Source of the DNA: Corynebacterium kroppenstedtii | GTDB lineage: Bacteria; Actinomycetota; Actinomycetes; Mycobacteriales; Mycobacteriaceae | Assembly: GCF_003243515.1 (NCBI RefSeq) | Contig: NZ_QFRA01000001.1 | Location: 212,908-276,907 of the forward strand | Length of the DNA stretch: 64,000 bases | Direction of reading: 5' to 3' | Shown: positions 1 to 9,030 of the stretch, in pieces | Numbering within the stretch: position 1 is the first letter of the stretch | How the letters are laid out: every line of letters begins with the position of its first letter | Translations under genes and position numbers: made by a program | Notes under the pieces: generated by a model | The model's database searches: none | The model's input: only the letters and a program-made list of their open reading frames with translations | Told to the model about the DNA's origin: nothing

Positions 1-563
1 TGCTGAACAGCCTTCTGTGCCGCGAGCTGCAGCATCCCGAGCTGCAGCAAAGCACCCGCACCCTTGAGGAAGTAAAAACGCGAGCCCGAGACTTTCGCAC
101 CGCGCTCCATATCGATAATTCCCAGGGATTCCCCGAGTTCGAGGTGGTCTTTCGGCTCGAAGTCGAATTGCGGCGGGGTCCCCACTTTCTCGAGAACAAC
201 GAAGTCTTCTTCCCCACCGGCGGGTGCGCCTTCCACGATATTGGAGATCTGCATCTGTAGGTCGTGAACCGAAGTTTCAGCAGCACGCTGAGCTTCCTCT
301 TTTTCCTTCACGACGTTGGACAGTTCCGTTCCCCGGGCGCGGAGGCTCTCCTTTTCCTCGGGGGATGCGTCGCGCATCTTCTTGCCCATGGATTTTGTGT
401 AAGCCTTGTGTTCTGCGCGTGCAGCGTCGGCAGCGGAAATAGCCTCACGTCGGGCCTGATCAGCCTGGAGGAGTTGGTCGACGAGGCCGGGGTCTTCGCC
501 ACGGGTGCGCTGGGATTCACGTACACGGTCGGGGTCATCACGAAGCTGTTTCAGATCAATCAC
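1..563 (-). CDS. serS: Seryl-tRNA synthetase, N-terminal part (partial, runs off window)
   Basis: The reverse strand reads from a GTG at 561-563 as V/M-IDLKQLRDDPDRVRESQRTR and stays open to the window edge (about 187 residues). This is the classic start of bacterial SerRS. The first ~110 residues form the charged antiparallel coiled-coil arm that holds the long variable arm of tRNA-Ser. It is followed by the start of the class II catalytic domain, including DHLELGESLGIID and a GSRFYFLKGAGA stretch. The enzyme charges tRNA-Ser (and tRNA-Sec where present) with serine in the cytosol. No closer ATG fits the family start, so GTG is used. It is divergent from the septum-formation-type gene at 751, and the 187-base gap must carry both promoters. 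Two tRNA-Ser genes lie elsewhere in the window. Identity is certain; only the C-terminal catalytic motifs are missing because of truncation by the window. Confidence 0.95.
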   Translation of the reverse strand, partial: MIDLKQLRDDPDRVRESQRTRGEDPGLVDQLLQADQARREAISAADAARAEHKAYTKSMGKKMRDASPEEKESLRARGTELSNVVKEKEEAQRAAETSVHDLQMQISNIVEGAPAGGEEDFVVLEKVGTPPQFDFEPKDHLELGESLGIIDMERGAKVSGSRFYFLKGAGALLQLGMLQLAAQKAVQ

Positions 564-750
564 AGCATTAGCTTAATGGTTTTAGGGCTGTCCAGCTTCA
601 ACCGGTCAAAAAGCAAACAAGTAAGGTACAGGAATAGTACTGGAATAATAATAAGTAGTGGGCCTCATGCGGCAGCACATGCCGCGAATATACGTCGATC
701 GCTATTAGTCAACGACCCCTAGCCAACGACCCCGGAAACGAAGGTGACGC

Positions 751-1782
751 ATGAAACCGACAGTCCGACGTTCCTCAGTCATTGTCGGCCTCGTCGCACT
801 CCTCTGTGGCGGATCAGCCGCGGGCACTTTTACCTACGCCCAGGAAAAGCATTCCGATTCCGCGTCGAACACCCCCCAAACCGCACCGGGGGAAGATAAG
901 GAATCGAAACAAAAGTCCTTTACTAATGCCGACGCTGGGCAGTGCCTGGATTGGAAAACCTCTTCCGACGGCACTGTGTCCGATTTCCAAACTGTCGACT
1001 GCGCCAAGTCTCACCGCTTCGAGGTATCCCACCGGGAGAATTTGGCGGCCTACCCGGCTAGTGAATTCGGGTCGAACGCCGGTATGCCCAGCCGGAAGCG
1101 TCAAGCCGAGTTGAGCGACGAACTGTGTAAACAGCCCACGCTCAGCTACCTGGGCGGGAAGTTTGATCCCACGGGGCGGTTTACGATTGCCCCCATTTTG
1201 CCGCCACAAAAGTCGTGGGCAGATGGTGATCGGACGCTGTTGTGTGGCCTTCAAGTGACGGGGAATGATGGCCACGCCAGTGCGATTACGGGTAAAGCGG
1301 CTGCCCAGGACCAGTCTCCGGTGTTTAAGCCAGGCGAGTGCGTCGCTGTTACCGAAAAGAAGGACGATAAACAGAACAAACAAACTGACAATGGTACGTC
1401 GGTAGATGCAACCGCTCAGGTTGTGGATTGTAATGCTGATCACCAATATGAGGTGACGGATATCGTCGATCTGGGTGAAAAGTTCAAAGAATACCCATCC
1501 ACTGAAGATCAAAATGAGTATCTCAATAAGCGGTGTACTGATTCCGTCACAGCATTCATCGGGGGTGATGGCAAGCTCTACAACTCCACGCTCGAACCAT
1601 TCTGGACGACGCTCACGGAGGATTCCTGGAAGGGTGGCTCCCGAAACGTCAATTGTTCTCTGATTAAAACGGGAGACAATAACTCACTATCCACTTTGAA
1701 GGGCTCTGCAAAGGGCGAGTTCACCATTAATGGCAATCCACCCCCGCCGCAGCCGAGCCGTGCGCCTAAACGAGGAAATTAG
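751..1782 (+). CDS. Septum formation family membrane-anchored protein with two repeat domains
   Basis: The 343-residue product begins with a basic N-terminus and one hydrophobic segment (about residues 10-30, VIVGLVALLCGGSAAG), so it is probably exported and anchored. Two copies of a cysteine-containing domain follow. The first, near residues 60-160, has GQCLDW and VDCAKSHRFEV. The second, near residues 190-310, has GECVAV and VVDCNADHQYEV. This GxC...VDCxxxHxxEV pattern is that of the 'septum formation' family common in Actinobacteria, whose biochemical role is not established. Paired cysteines suggest disulfide-stabilised extracellular domains. The tail is proline-rich. It ends 8 bases before the metallopeptidase gene at 1791, so the two are likely co-transcribed. 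Family assignment is fairly sure; a direct role in division is only implied by the family name. Confidence 0.8.
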   Translation: MKPTVRRSSVIVGLVALLCGGSAAGTFTYAQEKHSDSASNTPQTAPGEDKESKQKSFTNADAGQCLDWKTSSDGTVSDFQTVDCAKSHRFEVSHRENLAAYPASEFGSNAGMPSRKRQAELSDELCKQPTLSYLGGKFDPTGRFTIAPILPPQKSWADGDRTLLCGLQVTGNDGHASAITGKAAAQDQSPVFKPGECVAVTEKKDDKQNKQTDNGTSVDATAQVVDCNADHQYEVTDIVDLGEKFKEYPSTEDQNEYLNKRCTDSVTAFIGGDGKLYNSTLEPFWTTLTEDSWKGGSRNVNCSLIKTGDNNSLSTLKGSAKGEFTINGNPPPPQPSRAPKRGN

Positions 1783-1790
1783 GTTCTGTC

Positions 1791-2138
1791 ATGATCTCCG
1801 TATCTGACGAAAGGTTCGACGAGCTCATCGACAAGGGCATTGAGCTTATTCCCGAATCCCTTCTGCGCAATATGAATAATGTTGCGTTGGTTGTCGAACC
1901 GTGGAACCGCGACAACCCCAATACCCTGGGCCTGTATGAGGGAGTCGCTCTCACCCGGCGGACGCCGTCGTATAGCTTTGCTCTACCCGACAAAATCACC
2001 ATTTATAAAGAAGCAATCTGCGCATACTGCAATTCGGAGGAGGAATTGGTCCGCCAAGTTGCTGTCACCGTCGTCCATGAGATTGGGCATCATTTCGGTA
2101 TCGACGACGACCGTCTGCATGAACTCGGGTGGGCGTAG
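1791..2138 (+). CDS. Metallopeptidase family protein (zincin-like, DUF1025 type)
   Basis: The small protein (115 residues) contains VVHEIGHHFGIDDDRLHELGW near its C-terminus. The HExxH core followed by a downstream acidic/His region is the zinc-binding site of the minimal zincin family widespread in Actinobacteria. There is no signal peptide or membrane segment, so it is probably cytosolic. It follows the septum-formation-type gene by 8 bases, with a GAGG element inside the end of that gene serving as ribosome binding site. Length is normal for the family (110-140 residues). Substrate is unknown for this family. Confidence 0.8.
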   Translation: MISVSDERFDELIDKGIELIPESLLRNMNNVALVVEPWNRDNPNTLGLYEGVALTRRTPSYSFALPDKITIYKEAICAYCNSEEELVRQVAVTVVHEIGHHFGIDDDRLHELGWA

Positions 2139-2327
2139 GGGCGGATGTCCCGGCGCGATGATTAACCGCGCCATAACCGCCCAATTGTAAACATTTGTTA
2201 ACGCGAGGGTTTAAAAGCCGCTTTTCCGTTAGACTCAGCGGAGCCGGTGCGTTGCGGAGTCCTAACTAGGTTCTCCCCAGCGACGACACGGCACATCTTT
2301 TTTGACCCGACACCATGGAGGTTTACG

Positions 2328-3677
2328 GTGCCAGTACCCCAGTCCGACGTTGGTCGACGCGCCTACAACGACGATCGAGCCCACGTTTTCCATTCGTGGT
2401 CTGCACAGGCGGAGTTGGATCCAATTGTGATGGAATCGGCCCACGGTTCCTACATCGTCGATGCAGATAAAAAGGAATATATCGACTTTTCTTCGCAGCT
2501 GGTCTACACGAATATTGGCCACCAGCACCCGAAGGTCGTGCAGGCCATCAAGGAGCAGGCGGACCAACTGTGCACCATCGCTCCGGCGTACACGAATGAT
2601 AAGCGTTCGGAGGCTGCGCGCCTGATCACGTCGCACTTGCCCGATCACCTGAACAAGGTGTTGTTCACGAACGGTGGCGCGGATGCCGTCGAGCACGCTA
2701 TCCGTTTGGCACGTCTGCACACGGGCCGCTACAAGGTGTTGTCGCGTTTCAGGGGCTACCACGGCGCAACCCAGATCGCTATGAACATTTCGGGCGATAA
2801 CCGTCGTTGGAGAAATGATTACGGCACATCGGGCGCGGTTCATTTCTTCGGGCCCTTCTTGTACCGCAGCCAATTCCACGCGACGACGGAAGAAGAAGAG
2901 TGCCAGCGCGCCCTCGAATACTTGGATAACCTCATCGCGTTTGAGGGGCCAGAGTTGTTCGCCGCGTTCATCATGGAGTCGATCCCCGGTACTGCGGGAA
3001 TTATGCCGCCGCCGGCGGGATACTGGCAGGGCGTCCGCGAAATCTGCGATAAGTACGGCATTGTCATGATTTGCGACGAGGTCATGGCTGGTTTCGGCCG
3101 AACCGGCAACTGGTTCGCCTTCGAGGAGTTTGGTGCGAAACCGGATCTGGTGACCTTCGCCAAGGGTGTGAACTCGGGTTATGTCCCGTTGGGCGGCATC
3201 GCAATCTCTGACGAGATCGCCGCTGATTTTGACCACACCCCCTACCCCGGCGGATTGACCTACTCCGGTCATGTTCTGGCAACCTCCGCTGCCGTGGCCA
3301 CGATCAATGCCATGGACGAAGAAGGAATGGTTGATAACGCCCGACGTTTGGGCGAGGATGTCTTCGGTCCTGCGCTGCGTGATTTGGCAGCGAAGCACCA
3401 CAGCATCGGAGATATCCGAGGCCTTGGTTGCTTCTGGGCAGTCGAGCTGGTGAAGGATCAGGAAACCCGCGAGCCACTCGGTGCGTATGGAACCACTGCC
3501 CCCGAGGTCAAGGAACTCGTTGCGGAGTGCCGTGAGAACGGCTTGATCGTGTTCCAAAACATGAACCGTATCCACATTTGCCCAGCTCTGAATATTCCCG
3601 ACGACGTTGCTCGCCAGGGCCTTGAGATCCTGGATAAGGCACTGACGACGTTGGACCAAAAAGTCGCTATTCAGTAG
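2328..3677 (+). CDS. Class III PLP-dependent aminotransferase
   Basis: The product (449 residues) is a fold-type I class III aminotransferase. FTNGGADAVEHAIRLAR (cofactor phosphate region) lies in the first third, followed by FRGYHGAT, MICDEVMAGFGRTG, and the Schiff-base lysine at about residue 279 in FAKGVNSGYVPLGG. Length and motifs match the group containing taurine-, beta-alanine- and omega-amino-acid:pyruvate aminotransferases; the exact amino donor cannot be read from the sequence. The start chosen is the GTG at 2328, which has GGAGG six bases upstream; an in-frame GTG at 2247 lacks one. A promoter-like AT-rich stretch lies around 2185-2235. An SDR oxidoreductase follows 121 bases downstream and may process the aldehyde or ketone product, but this is a guess. 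Confidence 0.88.
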   Translation: MPVPQSDVGRRAYNDDRAHVFHSWSAQAELDPIVMESAHGSYIVDADKKEYIDFSSQLVYTNIGHQHPKVVQAIKEQADQLCTIAPAYTNDKRSEAARLITSHLPDHLNKVLFTNGGADAVEHAIRLARLHTGRYKVLSRFRGYHGATQIAMNISGDNRRWRNDYGTSGAVHFFGPFLYRSQFHATTEEEECQRALEYLDNLIAFEGPELFAAFIMESIPGTAGIMPPPAGYWQGVREICDKYGIVMICDEVMAGFGRTGNWFAFEEFGAKPDLVTFAKGVNSGYVPLGGIAISDEIAADFDHTPYPGGLTYSGHVLATSAAVATINAMDEEGMVDNARRLGEDVFGPALRDLAAKHHSIGDIRGLGCFWAVELVKDQETREPLGAYGTTAPEVKELVAECRENGLIVFQNMNRIHICPALNIPDDVARQGLEILDKALTTLDQKVAIQ

Positions 3678-3798
3678 TGGCGAATAGTGGCGCGTTGGGG
3701 ACGAGTTCCGTCGAGCGGGACACATGCGTCCCCCACTACCCGTACAATTTTTAACCCGCAAAACCCTTATAAATATCCGCAACTTTGGAGAATTATTT

Positions 3799-4599
3799 AT
3801 GACATCACCTTCTACAAACGACGCGTCCGCTACCAATCACGATTCTGGCGTTCAAGGCGACGGCACCAAACCTGTAGCCGTCATTACGGGTGCAAGTTCC
3901 GGCATCGGCGCGGCGTCCGCAAAAGCGCTTGCCGACGCGGGATACACCGTCTACATCGGGGCCCGGCGCGTCGAGAAGCTCCGTGCTGTCGCCGAGGGCA
4001 TTGACGCCGTTGCCCTGCCGCTGGATGTCACCGATCAGGAGAGCGTCGATAAGTTCTGTGAGCAGGTTCCGCGGTGTGATGTGTTGGTCAATAACGCTGG
4101 TGGGGCGCACGGTTCCGAGTCGATTGCCGACGCCAACGTCGAGGACTGGCAGTGGATGTATGACACCAACGTGTTGGGGACGCTGCGTGTGACTCGAGCT
4201 CTGCTGCCCAAGATTGAGGCCAGTGGTGATGGGCAGGTCATTAACATCAGTTCTATCGCTGGTCACGAGCCGTACCGCGGTGGAGGCGGATATAACGCCG
4301 CCAAGCATGCAGTGGCTGCCATGACGCGAGTGCTTCGCCTGGAGTTGCTGGGCAAGCCGGTTCGCGTGTGTGAGATTTGCCCAGGCCTGGTGAACACGGA
4401 ATTCTCGACGGTTCGTTTTGGTGGCGATAAGGAGAAGGCCGACGCGGTCTACCGTGGCCTCGAGCCGATGGTTGCTGACGACATTGCCGACGCTGTCGCG
4501 TGGATTGCGACGCGCCCGTCGCGGATGAATATTGACCACATCACGATCATGGCTCGCGACCAGGTCTCGGCACAGGAAGTCTATCGTCGCGAGGAGTAA
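3799..4599 (+). CDS. SDR family oxidoreductase
   Basis: A classical short-chain dehydrogenase/reductase of 266 residues. The nucleotide-binding TGASSGIG motif is at residues 30-37, NNAGG marks the stabilising Asn, the catalytic Ser lies in ISSIAGHE and the catalytic Tyr/Lys in GYNAAKHAV. ARRVEK after beta-2 suggests NADP(H) preference because of the paired arginines. The ATG at 3799 is preceded by GGAGA at good spacing. An upstream in-frame start at 3724 would add 25 residues without a good ribosome binding site. It is downstream of the class III aminotransferase in the same direction, with an intergenic stretch long enough for a separate promoter. The substrate cannot be inferred. Confidence 0.88.
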   Translation: MTSPSTNDASATNHDSGVQGDGTKPVAVITGASSGIGAASAKALADAGYTVYIGARRVEKLRAVAEGIDAVALPLDVTDQESVDKFCEQVPRCDVLVNNAGGAHGSESIADANVEDWQWMYDTNVLGTLRVTRALLPKIEASGDGQVINISSIAGHEPYRGGGGYNAAKHAVAAMTRVLRLELLGKPVRVCEICPGLVNTEFSTVRFGGDKEKADAVYRGLEPMVADDIADAVAWIATRPSRMNIDHITIMARDQVSAQEVYRREE

Positions 4600-4666
4600 C
4601 GCTGCGACGCGTAGCCGCGGCTTGTTCCGGCTACCCCCGGTTCTCGTGGCTTTCTAGTATGGAGGT

Positions 4667-5250
4667 ATGGAAAACTCGGCTTTCGCTCCACAAACGGCTT
4701 CATCTACAGACGGTCCGCTGCTTCTCCCCTTCAATGGGAAGCGACCGCGAGTTCACCGCACCGCGTGGATTGCGCCCAATGCCACGTTGATCGGTGATGT
4801 TGAAATCGGCGCGCACTCCAGTGTGTATTACGGCTGCGTGCTGCGCGGCGATGTGAACTCGATTCGAATTGGGGAGCGCACGAATATTCAGGACAACAGC
4901 GTTCTCCACGTCGATAGTGATGCTCCCTGCACGCTAGGCGACGATGTGACCGTCGGGCATATGGCGCTGGTTCATGGCTCCGCTGTGGAAAATGGGGTGC
5001 TCGTGGGGATGAGCTCTCCCACAGCGTGATTCACGAGGGAAGCTTGATCGCCGCTGCTGCTGTGGTGCTGGAAGGGCAGGAAATTCCTGCGCAATCGCTG
5101 GCTGCGGGTGTTCCGGCGAAGGTCAAACGGCAACTGTCCAATGAGCAATCTCATTCATTTATTCCCCATGCTGCGCATTACGTGGAGAATGCGGAGTCAC
5201 AACCGCGCCGTGCCGAATCGCTGAAGCCAGAAGACGTGTATTTTGACTGA
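4667..5250 (+). pseudogene. Gamma-carbonic anhydrase family protein, disrupted by a small deletion
   Basis: Frame 1 (4667-5029, 120 residues) carries left-handed beta-helix hexapeptide repeats and the three metal-ligand histidine contexts of gamma-carbonic anhydrases (VLHVD and VGHMALVHG). It stops right after VLVGM. A second frame (5026-5250) continues with SVIHEGSLIAAAAVVLEG and a C-terminal helix, exactly what should follow. In the family, Met is followed by about four residues and then L-x-x-x-V-I. Here only two bases separate the ATG of Met from the CTC of Leu, so about 10 bases are missing near 5011-5013. The truncated product would lack the last helical turns and the C-terminal helix. 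GGAGG immediately precedes the ATG, which is unusually close. The joined length (about 190 residues) fits the family. It is either a real pseudogene or an assembly fault. Confidence 0.75.
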
Positions 5251-5251
5251 T

Positions 5252-5578
5252 ATGGCAAAAACTAACTGGACTTTAAAGAAAGCCAAGTACGTTGATACGG
5301 CACCTATTGTTGCGATGGGCTTGATCGGCGGATGGATCACCGCGCGCGAAACTGGGATCCGGCCGCTGGAAGGCGTCGTTCTTGGTGCAGCTGGCCTCTA
5401 CGCTGGGCGGACCTGGCTTGCTAAGAGAGGCCCGGCGAAGGCCGGGGCACTCGGCGCCGCCTACTTGGCCGCGTTCGGGGCGTCACACCCGCTAGCCAAG
5501 AAAATTGGAGCGTGGCCCTCTGTTCTGACAGTGGCAGGACTCACCGCTGCTGCGTCATATGTCGTCTCGGATATGTAA
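5252..5578 (+). CDS. Small conserved membrane protein
   Basis: The product is 108 residues if started at ATG 5252; an in-frame TTG at 5243 would add three. It has glycine/alanine-rich hydrophobic segments (VAMGLIGGWI, GVVLGAAGLYAG, AGALGAAYLAAFG, SVLTVAGLTAAASYVV) separated by short basic loops, giving three to four membrane spans. No catalytic motif is visible and I do not assign a function. The start overlaps or abuts the stop of the disrupted gamma-carbonic-anhydrase-like gene, so the two are probably translationally linked. A clear hairpin terminator follows at 5615. Confidence 0.65.
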   Translation: MAKTNWTLKKAKYVDTAPIVAMGLIGGWITARETGIRPLEGVVLGAAGLYAGRTWLAKRGPAKAGALGAAYLAAFGASHPLAKKIGAWPSVLTVAGLTAAASYVVSDM

Positions 5579-5614
5579 CGAACGTCACTGCCATTTTTTG
5601 ATGGCATCCATCGA

Positions 5615-5658
5615 CTGCCTCCTTGAGCTCACCGATATGCCGGTGAGCAGGCAGTTTT
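5615..5658 (+). terminator. Rho-independent terminator after the small membrane protein gene
   Basis: An inner perfect stem GCTCACCG / CGGTGAGC (5627-5634 with 5641-5648, six-base loop) is extended by CTGCCT / AGGCAG, with a small bulge. A TTTTCCTTCTTCTT run follows. It ends the transcript of the genes starting at 4667. Confidence 0.8.
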
Positions 5659-5665
5659 CCTTCTT

Positions 5666-6040
5666 CTTGGCATGCCCAATTGTGTTGTACGCCCACCTAG
5701 TCCATTTAAAATCGTCCGGAGTAAATCTAAGCACTTGACGATGTCGTCGCGAGAACCTACGCTACCGAAACTTGAGGGTGCAAACCTTTAGCTCATCTCC
5801 GGTGTTTCGTTATCCACCGTGAAGGTAGCGACCGGTGTGGCGTAGCAATTTCCGCCTTCCACGTCCTCGATCGACCCAAGAAAGCAGCATTTTTAATCGA
5901 GCCAGAACGTACCTACACAGTGCGCTCACCCCGCATCGCGCAATCACGTAATCAGTGCAGGAACACGACTGCTCACAGAACAGTAGTGGCAGCACTCCAG
6001 CTGAATAAGCACGGCACCAAGTAAAACGAAGGACGGCACG
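5666..6040. other. Intergenic region before the acyltransferase locus; no gene seen
   Basis: This 375-base stretch separates the terminator at 5615 from the first PapA-type gene. I see no convincing reading frame, tRNA or repeat in it. It must contain the promoter of the gene at 6041, whose ribosome binding site (AAGGA) sits about 7 bases before the ATG. Confidence 0.5.
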
Positions 6041-7561
6041 ATGGAGTACACAGAACTAGCCGACTATCCCCTACCCACCGGGCACCTATCCACCTGGCAG
6101 TTTATTGACGACACTAGCCAGTGGAGCGAGGACGAACGCAGTCTTTCCATCAACCACGAGGATCACCTCCGCAACCTCCTCCGCACAGAAAAAACCAATG
6201 CCGATCAGGGACTTCCCTCCATCACAGAAGACTGGATCGGTGGAGCATTCGTTATCCATCAGGCACTGAAGACCGACGCCTTCCGCGAAGCTCTCAGGAC
6301 GTGGTGTAGCCGTCACGAGGCATACCGAACAACAGCTGCCCCGGATGACCGCAATGAAGCGACGACAAGCTTTACGCGCTACACGCTGGGGCCTTCCTCA
6401 GTCGACGTTTCTCGAAATGACTTCGGGGTCTATGAGGACGACCAACTTCTGCGCCACGAGATTCACCGGCATTTCGCTCAGCATGTCAATGGAATCGGGT
6501 GGCCGCACGTCACCGTCGCGACAATTGAGCCTCAAGCATCCGAAGCTACAGCACCTGAAGCTGAAGCCGGGCAGCCCGACGGCAATCAGACAGATACTCC
6601 CCAGGACTTCACCGTCATTTTCGCAGCTGACCACGCAGTGATGGACGCGTATACGCAGTTGTTCACCATCGCCGAGCTCAGGGAGCTCTACGCGGCGGCC
6701 GTCGATAAGCGGGAACCAGCACTGCCGCCAGCGGGTTCTTATGTGGACTTTTGTGCGGGCGAGCGGGCCGTCACGGAATCGGCGTCGGCTCGTGAGCGTG
6801 CGGCCGAGGAATGGAAAGAGTTCCTGACTGGTGCTGATGGGCATCCCGCACCGCCGGTGTTCCCGCTGCCTATCCGGTCGGGCGCGGAGTCCGGATCGGC
6901 CACGCCGGCGGAACAGCACCGGGCGCAGCACAGCCTTTCCCAGTGGCTGCTCAACGAGAAGGATATCTCGGAGCTGGGTAAGCGCGCCAAAGCCAACGGT
7001 GGCTCCACCAAGTCGGCTCTTCTGACTGCCCTGAAGTTGGCGCTCACCGAGCTCTCGCCGGTCTCGTCGGCGCGGTATATCATGCCGATGCACACTCGTC
7101 ACGAGCCCAAGTACATGCTGTCTGCCGGGTGGTTTGTTGGGCTCATGCCTGTCGACGATCCGCTTAACGGGGCATCGAGTTTCACCGAGGCGTTTTCGGA
7201 CACAGTTCAGGCGACGAAGCGGCACGGTGATCTCTCCGTCTACCCCTATGCCGCCGTGAGCGACGCATTGGGCATCAACGAGCCTCCTCGGTTCGTGATC
7301 TCCTACGTCGATACGCGGTTCGTGCCGGGTGCCGACACCTGGGGCGACCGGGATCGCGTCCTCCGCAGCTCCGTGATGAGCGACGACGACGTTTACATCT
7401 GGCTCAACCGCACCGGTGAGGGGCTTAACGTTTCGATGCGCTACCCCAATAACGCGCAGGCCGAAGAATCGATCGCTGCATTCTTGTCACGGTTCGCCGC
7501 CATCATTCATAGCGTCGTGACGACGGGTGATTACGCGGCTGCTGTGCCCGTTCGTGCTTAG
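6041..7561 (+). CDS. PapA/condensation-type acyltransferase 1
   Basis: The product (506 residues) has the two-lobed architecture of the polyketide-associated protein (Pap) and NRPS condensation superfamily. The catalytic HxxxD motif is HAVMD at residues 198-202, preceded by an AADHAVMD strand as in PapA5. An upstream SRHEAYRT element corresponds to the conserved H-E-x-L-R region, and a C-terminal region (about 335-480) contains VGLMPV and the conserved F-V-I-S-Y-V-D strand. Pap enzymes transfer acyl groups from CoA or carrier protein to sugar or diol hydroxyls; the substrates here are unknown. The residue after the Asp is Ala, not the usual Gly, which Pap enzymes often tolerate. AAGGA precedes the ATG. 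It is convergent with the gene at 7558, overlapping by four bases at the stops. No signal peptide, so cytosolic. Confidence 0.8.
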   Translation: MEYTELADYPLPTGHLSTWQFIDDTSQWSEDERSLSINHEDHLRNLLRTEKTNADQGLPSITEDWIGGAFVIHQALKTDAFREALRTWCSRHEAYRTTAAPDDRNEATTSFTRYTLGPSSVDVSRNDFGVYEDDQLLRHEIHRHFAQHVNGIGWPHVTVATIEPQASEATAPEAEAGQPDGNQTDTPQDFTVIFAADHAVMDAYTQLFTIAELRELYAAAVDKREPALPPAGSYVDFCAGERAVTESASARERAAEEWKEFLTGADGHPAPPVFPLPIRSGAESGSATPAEQHRAQHSLSQWLLNEKDISELGKRAKANGGSTKSALLTALKLALTELSPVSSARYIMPMHTRHEPKYMLSAGWFVGLMPVDDPLNGASSFTEAFSDTVQATKRHGDLSVYPYAAVSDALGINEPPRFVISYVDTRFVPGADTWGDRDRVLRSSVMSDDDVYIWLNRTGEGLNVSMRYPNNAQAEESIAAFLSRFAAIIHSVVTTGDYAAAVPVRA

Positions 7562-8931
7562 GCGGTGCGGGTTAACCGGCGGGTGAGATCGTCAACGCAC
7601 TCGTCGAGTATTGCCTCTGCCTGGGGCGTTCCGGGATATTTCGCCCGGAGTGATAGCCCTTTGTCGTTCCTAGTGAACCACAGCTGCACTGTTGCTGTGG
7701 GGGCAAGCGATGAAAAATATACGGCTCCGGGGATCGCTGCCGACCGCCCGGGCCCAGTGCGAAAGTCGCTAAACGACACCATGAAGGGCTGCGGGGTCGG
7801 CATCACGGGTTGGAATGTTTCCATGACGATGTCTAGCGGAACGGTCACGGCCTTGATACCGTCGCGCAACCATTGGCGAACACCATCGCTGTTGCCCGGC
7901 TCGGCGATCACAGGCCCGTTGCTGACCATCCACCCGACGGTCCGGTAATAGGGACTCGACGACCGTCCGCGGGTGTGGATCGGAACCACACATGGGAGGG
8001 ACTCCGCACCCACCACGGTGTGCACAGAACTGGCAAGAGTTGCCATGACCTCGGCGAACGTCCTCGTCGCGATCGGCCCGGTCATGTCCGCTGCGGGTAC
8101 AAGAAGTTCAGTGCGGTGATGAGGAATCACCGACGCCGTCGTTCCTAATTCGGCGGGGAAAGCAGGGACCACTCCCCCGGTGTGATCAAAGAAGCGCTTC
8201 CATACCGCAAGCGCACGCTGCAATTCATCGCTGTTCCTACAATCACTCCAGCGAGCGGACGCTTCCTTTTCTTTTTGCACCACATCAATAAACGACGGAG
8301 CTGCGGCGGGATCAGGGGCTGGGGAGTTTTCTTCGGTGGTGTCGTTGTTGTTATTAGTGTCGCCGAGCTTCTCCGCTAGTGAGGCCACAAGATCCCACAA
8401 TCGTCGGAGAATGATGTGGATGCTCGCCATATCCGCATGAAAATGGTCACTCGCTACCACGAGGCGATGACCACACTGGGCGAAAAAGAGCCCAGGGGTG
8501 CGGCCCGGAACACAAGCGTCGTCAATCCTCGCCTCCACTTCTTGACGAATAGTTGAAGAGTCTGCGTCAGAATCGGTAAGGAATGCTTCGGCCGAGATCG
8601 ATAGTTGATCATTCGACCACATTCTCTGGCCGCCTTCGCTTTCCGACGGATCGGATGGGACTAGCCGCAATGCGTCATAATCACCGATAAGCGTGCGGAT
8701 TGCATCCGCACGCTTATCGGTGCTCTTCTCTGTGCTGGCGAGAACACTACTGGGGAGGATAAAAGATCCTGCCACCCATGATGGACGGCCACTCGCCCTC
8801 ACGCTTTCCAGATGGTTACGTTGGTTAAGCGTCAGTGGAAAGGTTTCCGAACCGGGAATTCCGTCCCAGTCCAGAACATACTGAGTACACGGACCTGAAA
8901 GGGCAATATCATCGAGGTAGCACACATCCAC
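7558..8931 (-). CDS. PapA/condensation-type acyltransferase 2
   Basis: This 457-residue product reads leftward from a GTG at 8931. The catalytic motif is HFHAD at residues 163-167 within VVASDHFHAD. It has the YDALR element in place of the usual H-E-x-L-R, and a C-terminal half with VVPIHTRGRSSSPYYRTVGWMVSNGPV and a FMVSFSDFRTGPG strand that parallels the other two acyltransferases of the locus. It is the most divergent of the three in the HxxxD surroundings. No membrane segment or signal is seen. The start is divergent from the glycosyltransferase gene (about 100 bases apart), which suggests a shared regulatory region at 8932-9030. Acyltransferase class is well supported; substrate and donor are unknown. 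Confidence 0.75.
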   Translation of the reverse strand: MDVCYLDDIALSGPCTQYVLDWDGIPGSETFPLTLNQRNHLESVRASGRPSWVAGSFILPSSVLASTEKSTDKRADAIRTLIGDYDALRLVPSDPSESEGGQRMWSNDQLSISAEAFLTDSDADSSTIRQEVEARIDDACVPGRTPGLFFAQCGHRLVVASDHFHADMASIHIILRRLWDLVASLAEKLGDTNNNNDTTEENSPAPDPAAAPSFIDVVQKEKEASARWSDCRNSDELQRALAVWKRFFDHTGGVVPAFPAELGTTASVIPHHRTELLVPAADMTGPIATRTFAEVMATLASSVHTVVGAESLPCVVPIHTRGRSSSPYYRTVGWMVSNGPVIAEPGNSDGVRQWLRDGIKAVTVPLDIVMETFQPVMPTPQPFMVSFSDFRTGPGRSAAIPGAVYFSSLAPTATVQLWFTRNDKGLSLRAKYPGTPQAEAILDECVDDLTRRLTRTA

Positions 8932-9030
8932 GCCACCGACGGTACCAGGACGTTTCTCCCAAACGGCTGCGATAATTACTAACTAACACCAGACCCCACA
9001 ATTCACCGCGACGTCTCTCAAGGAAAGCTT

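Noticed and set aside
5810..5995. 61-codon reverse ORF in the gap before the acyltransferase locus
   Set aside because: Basic/Cys-rich random-looking product and no ribosome binding site.
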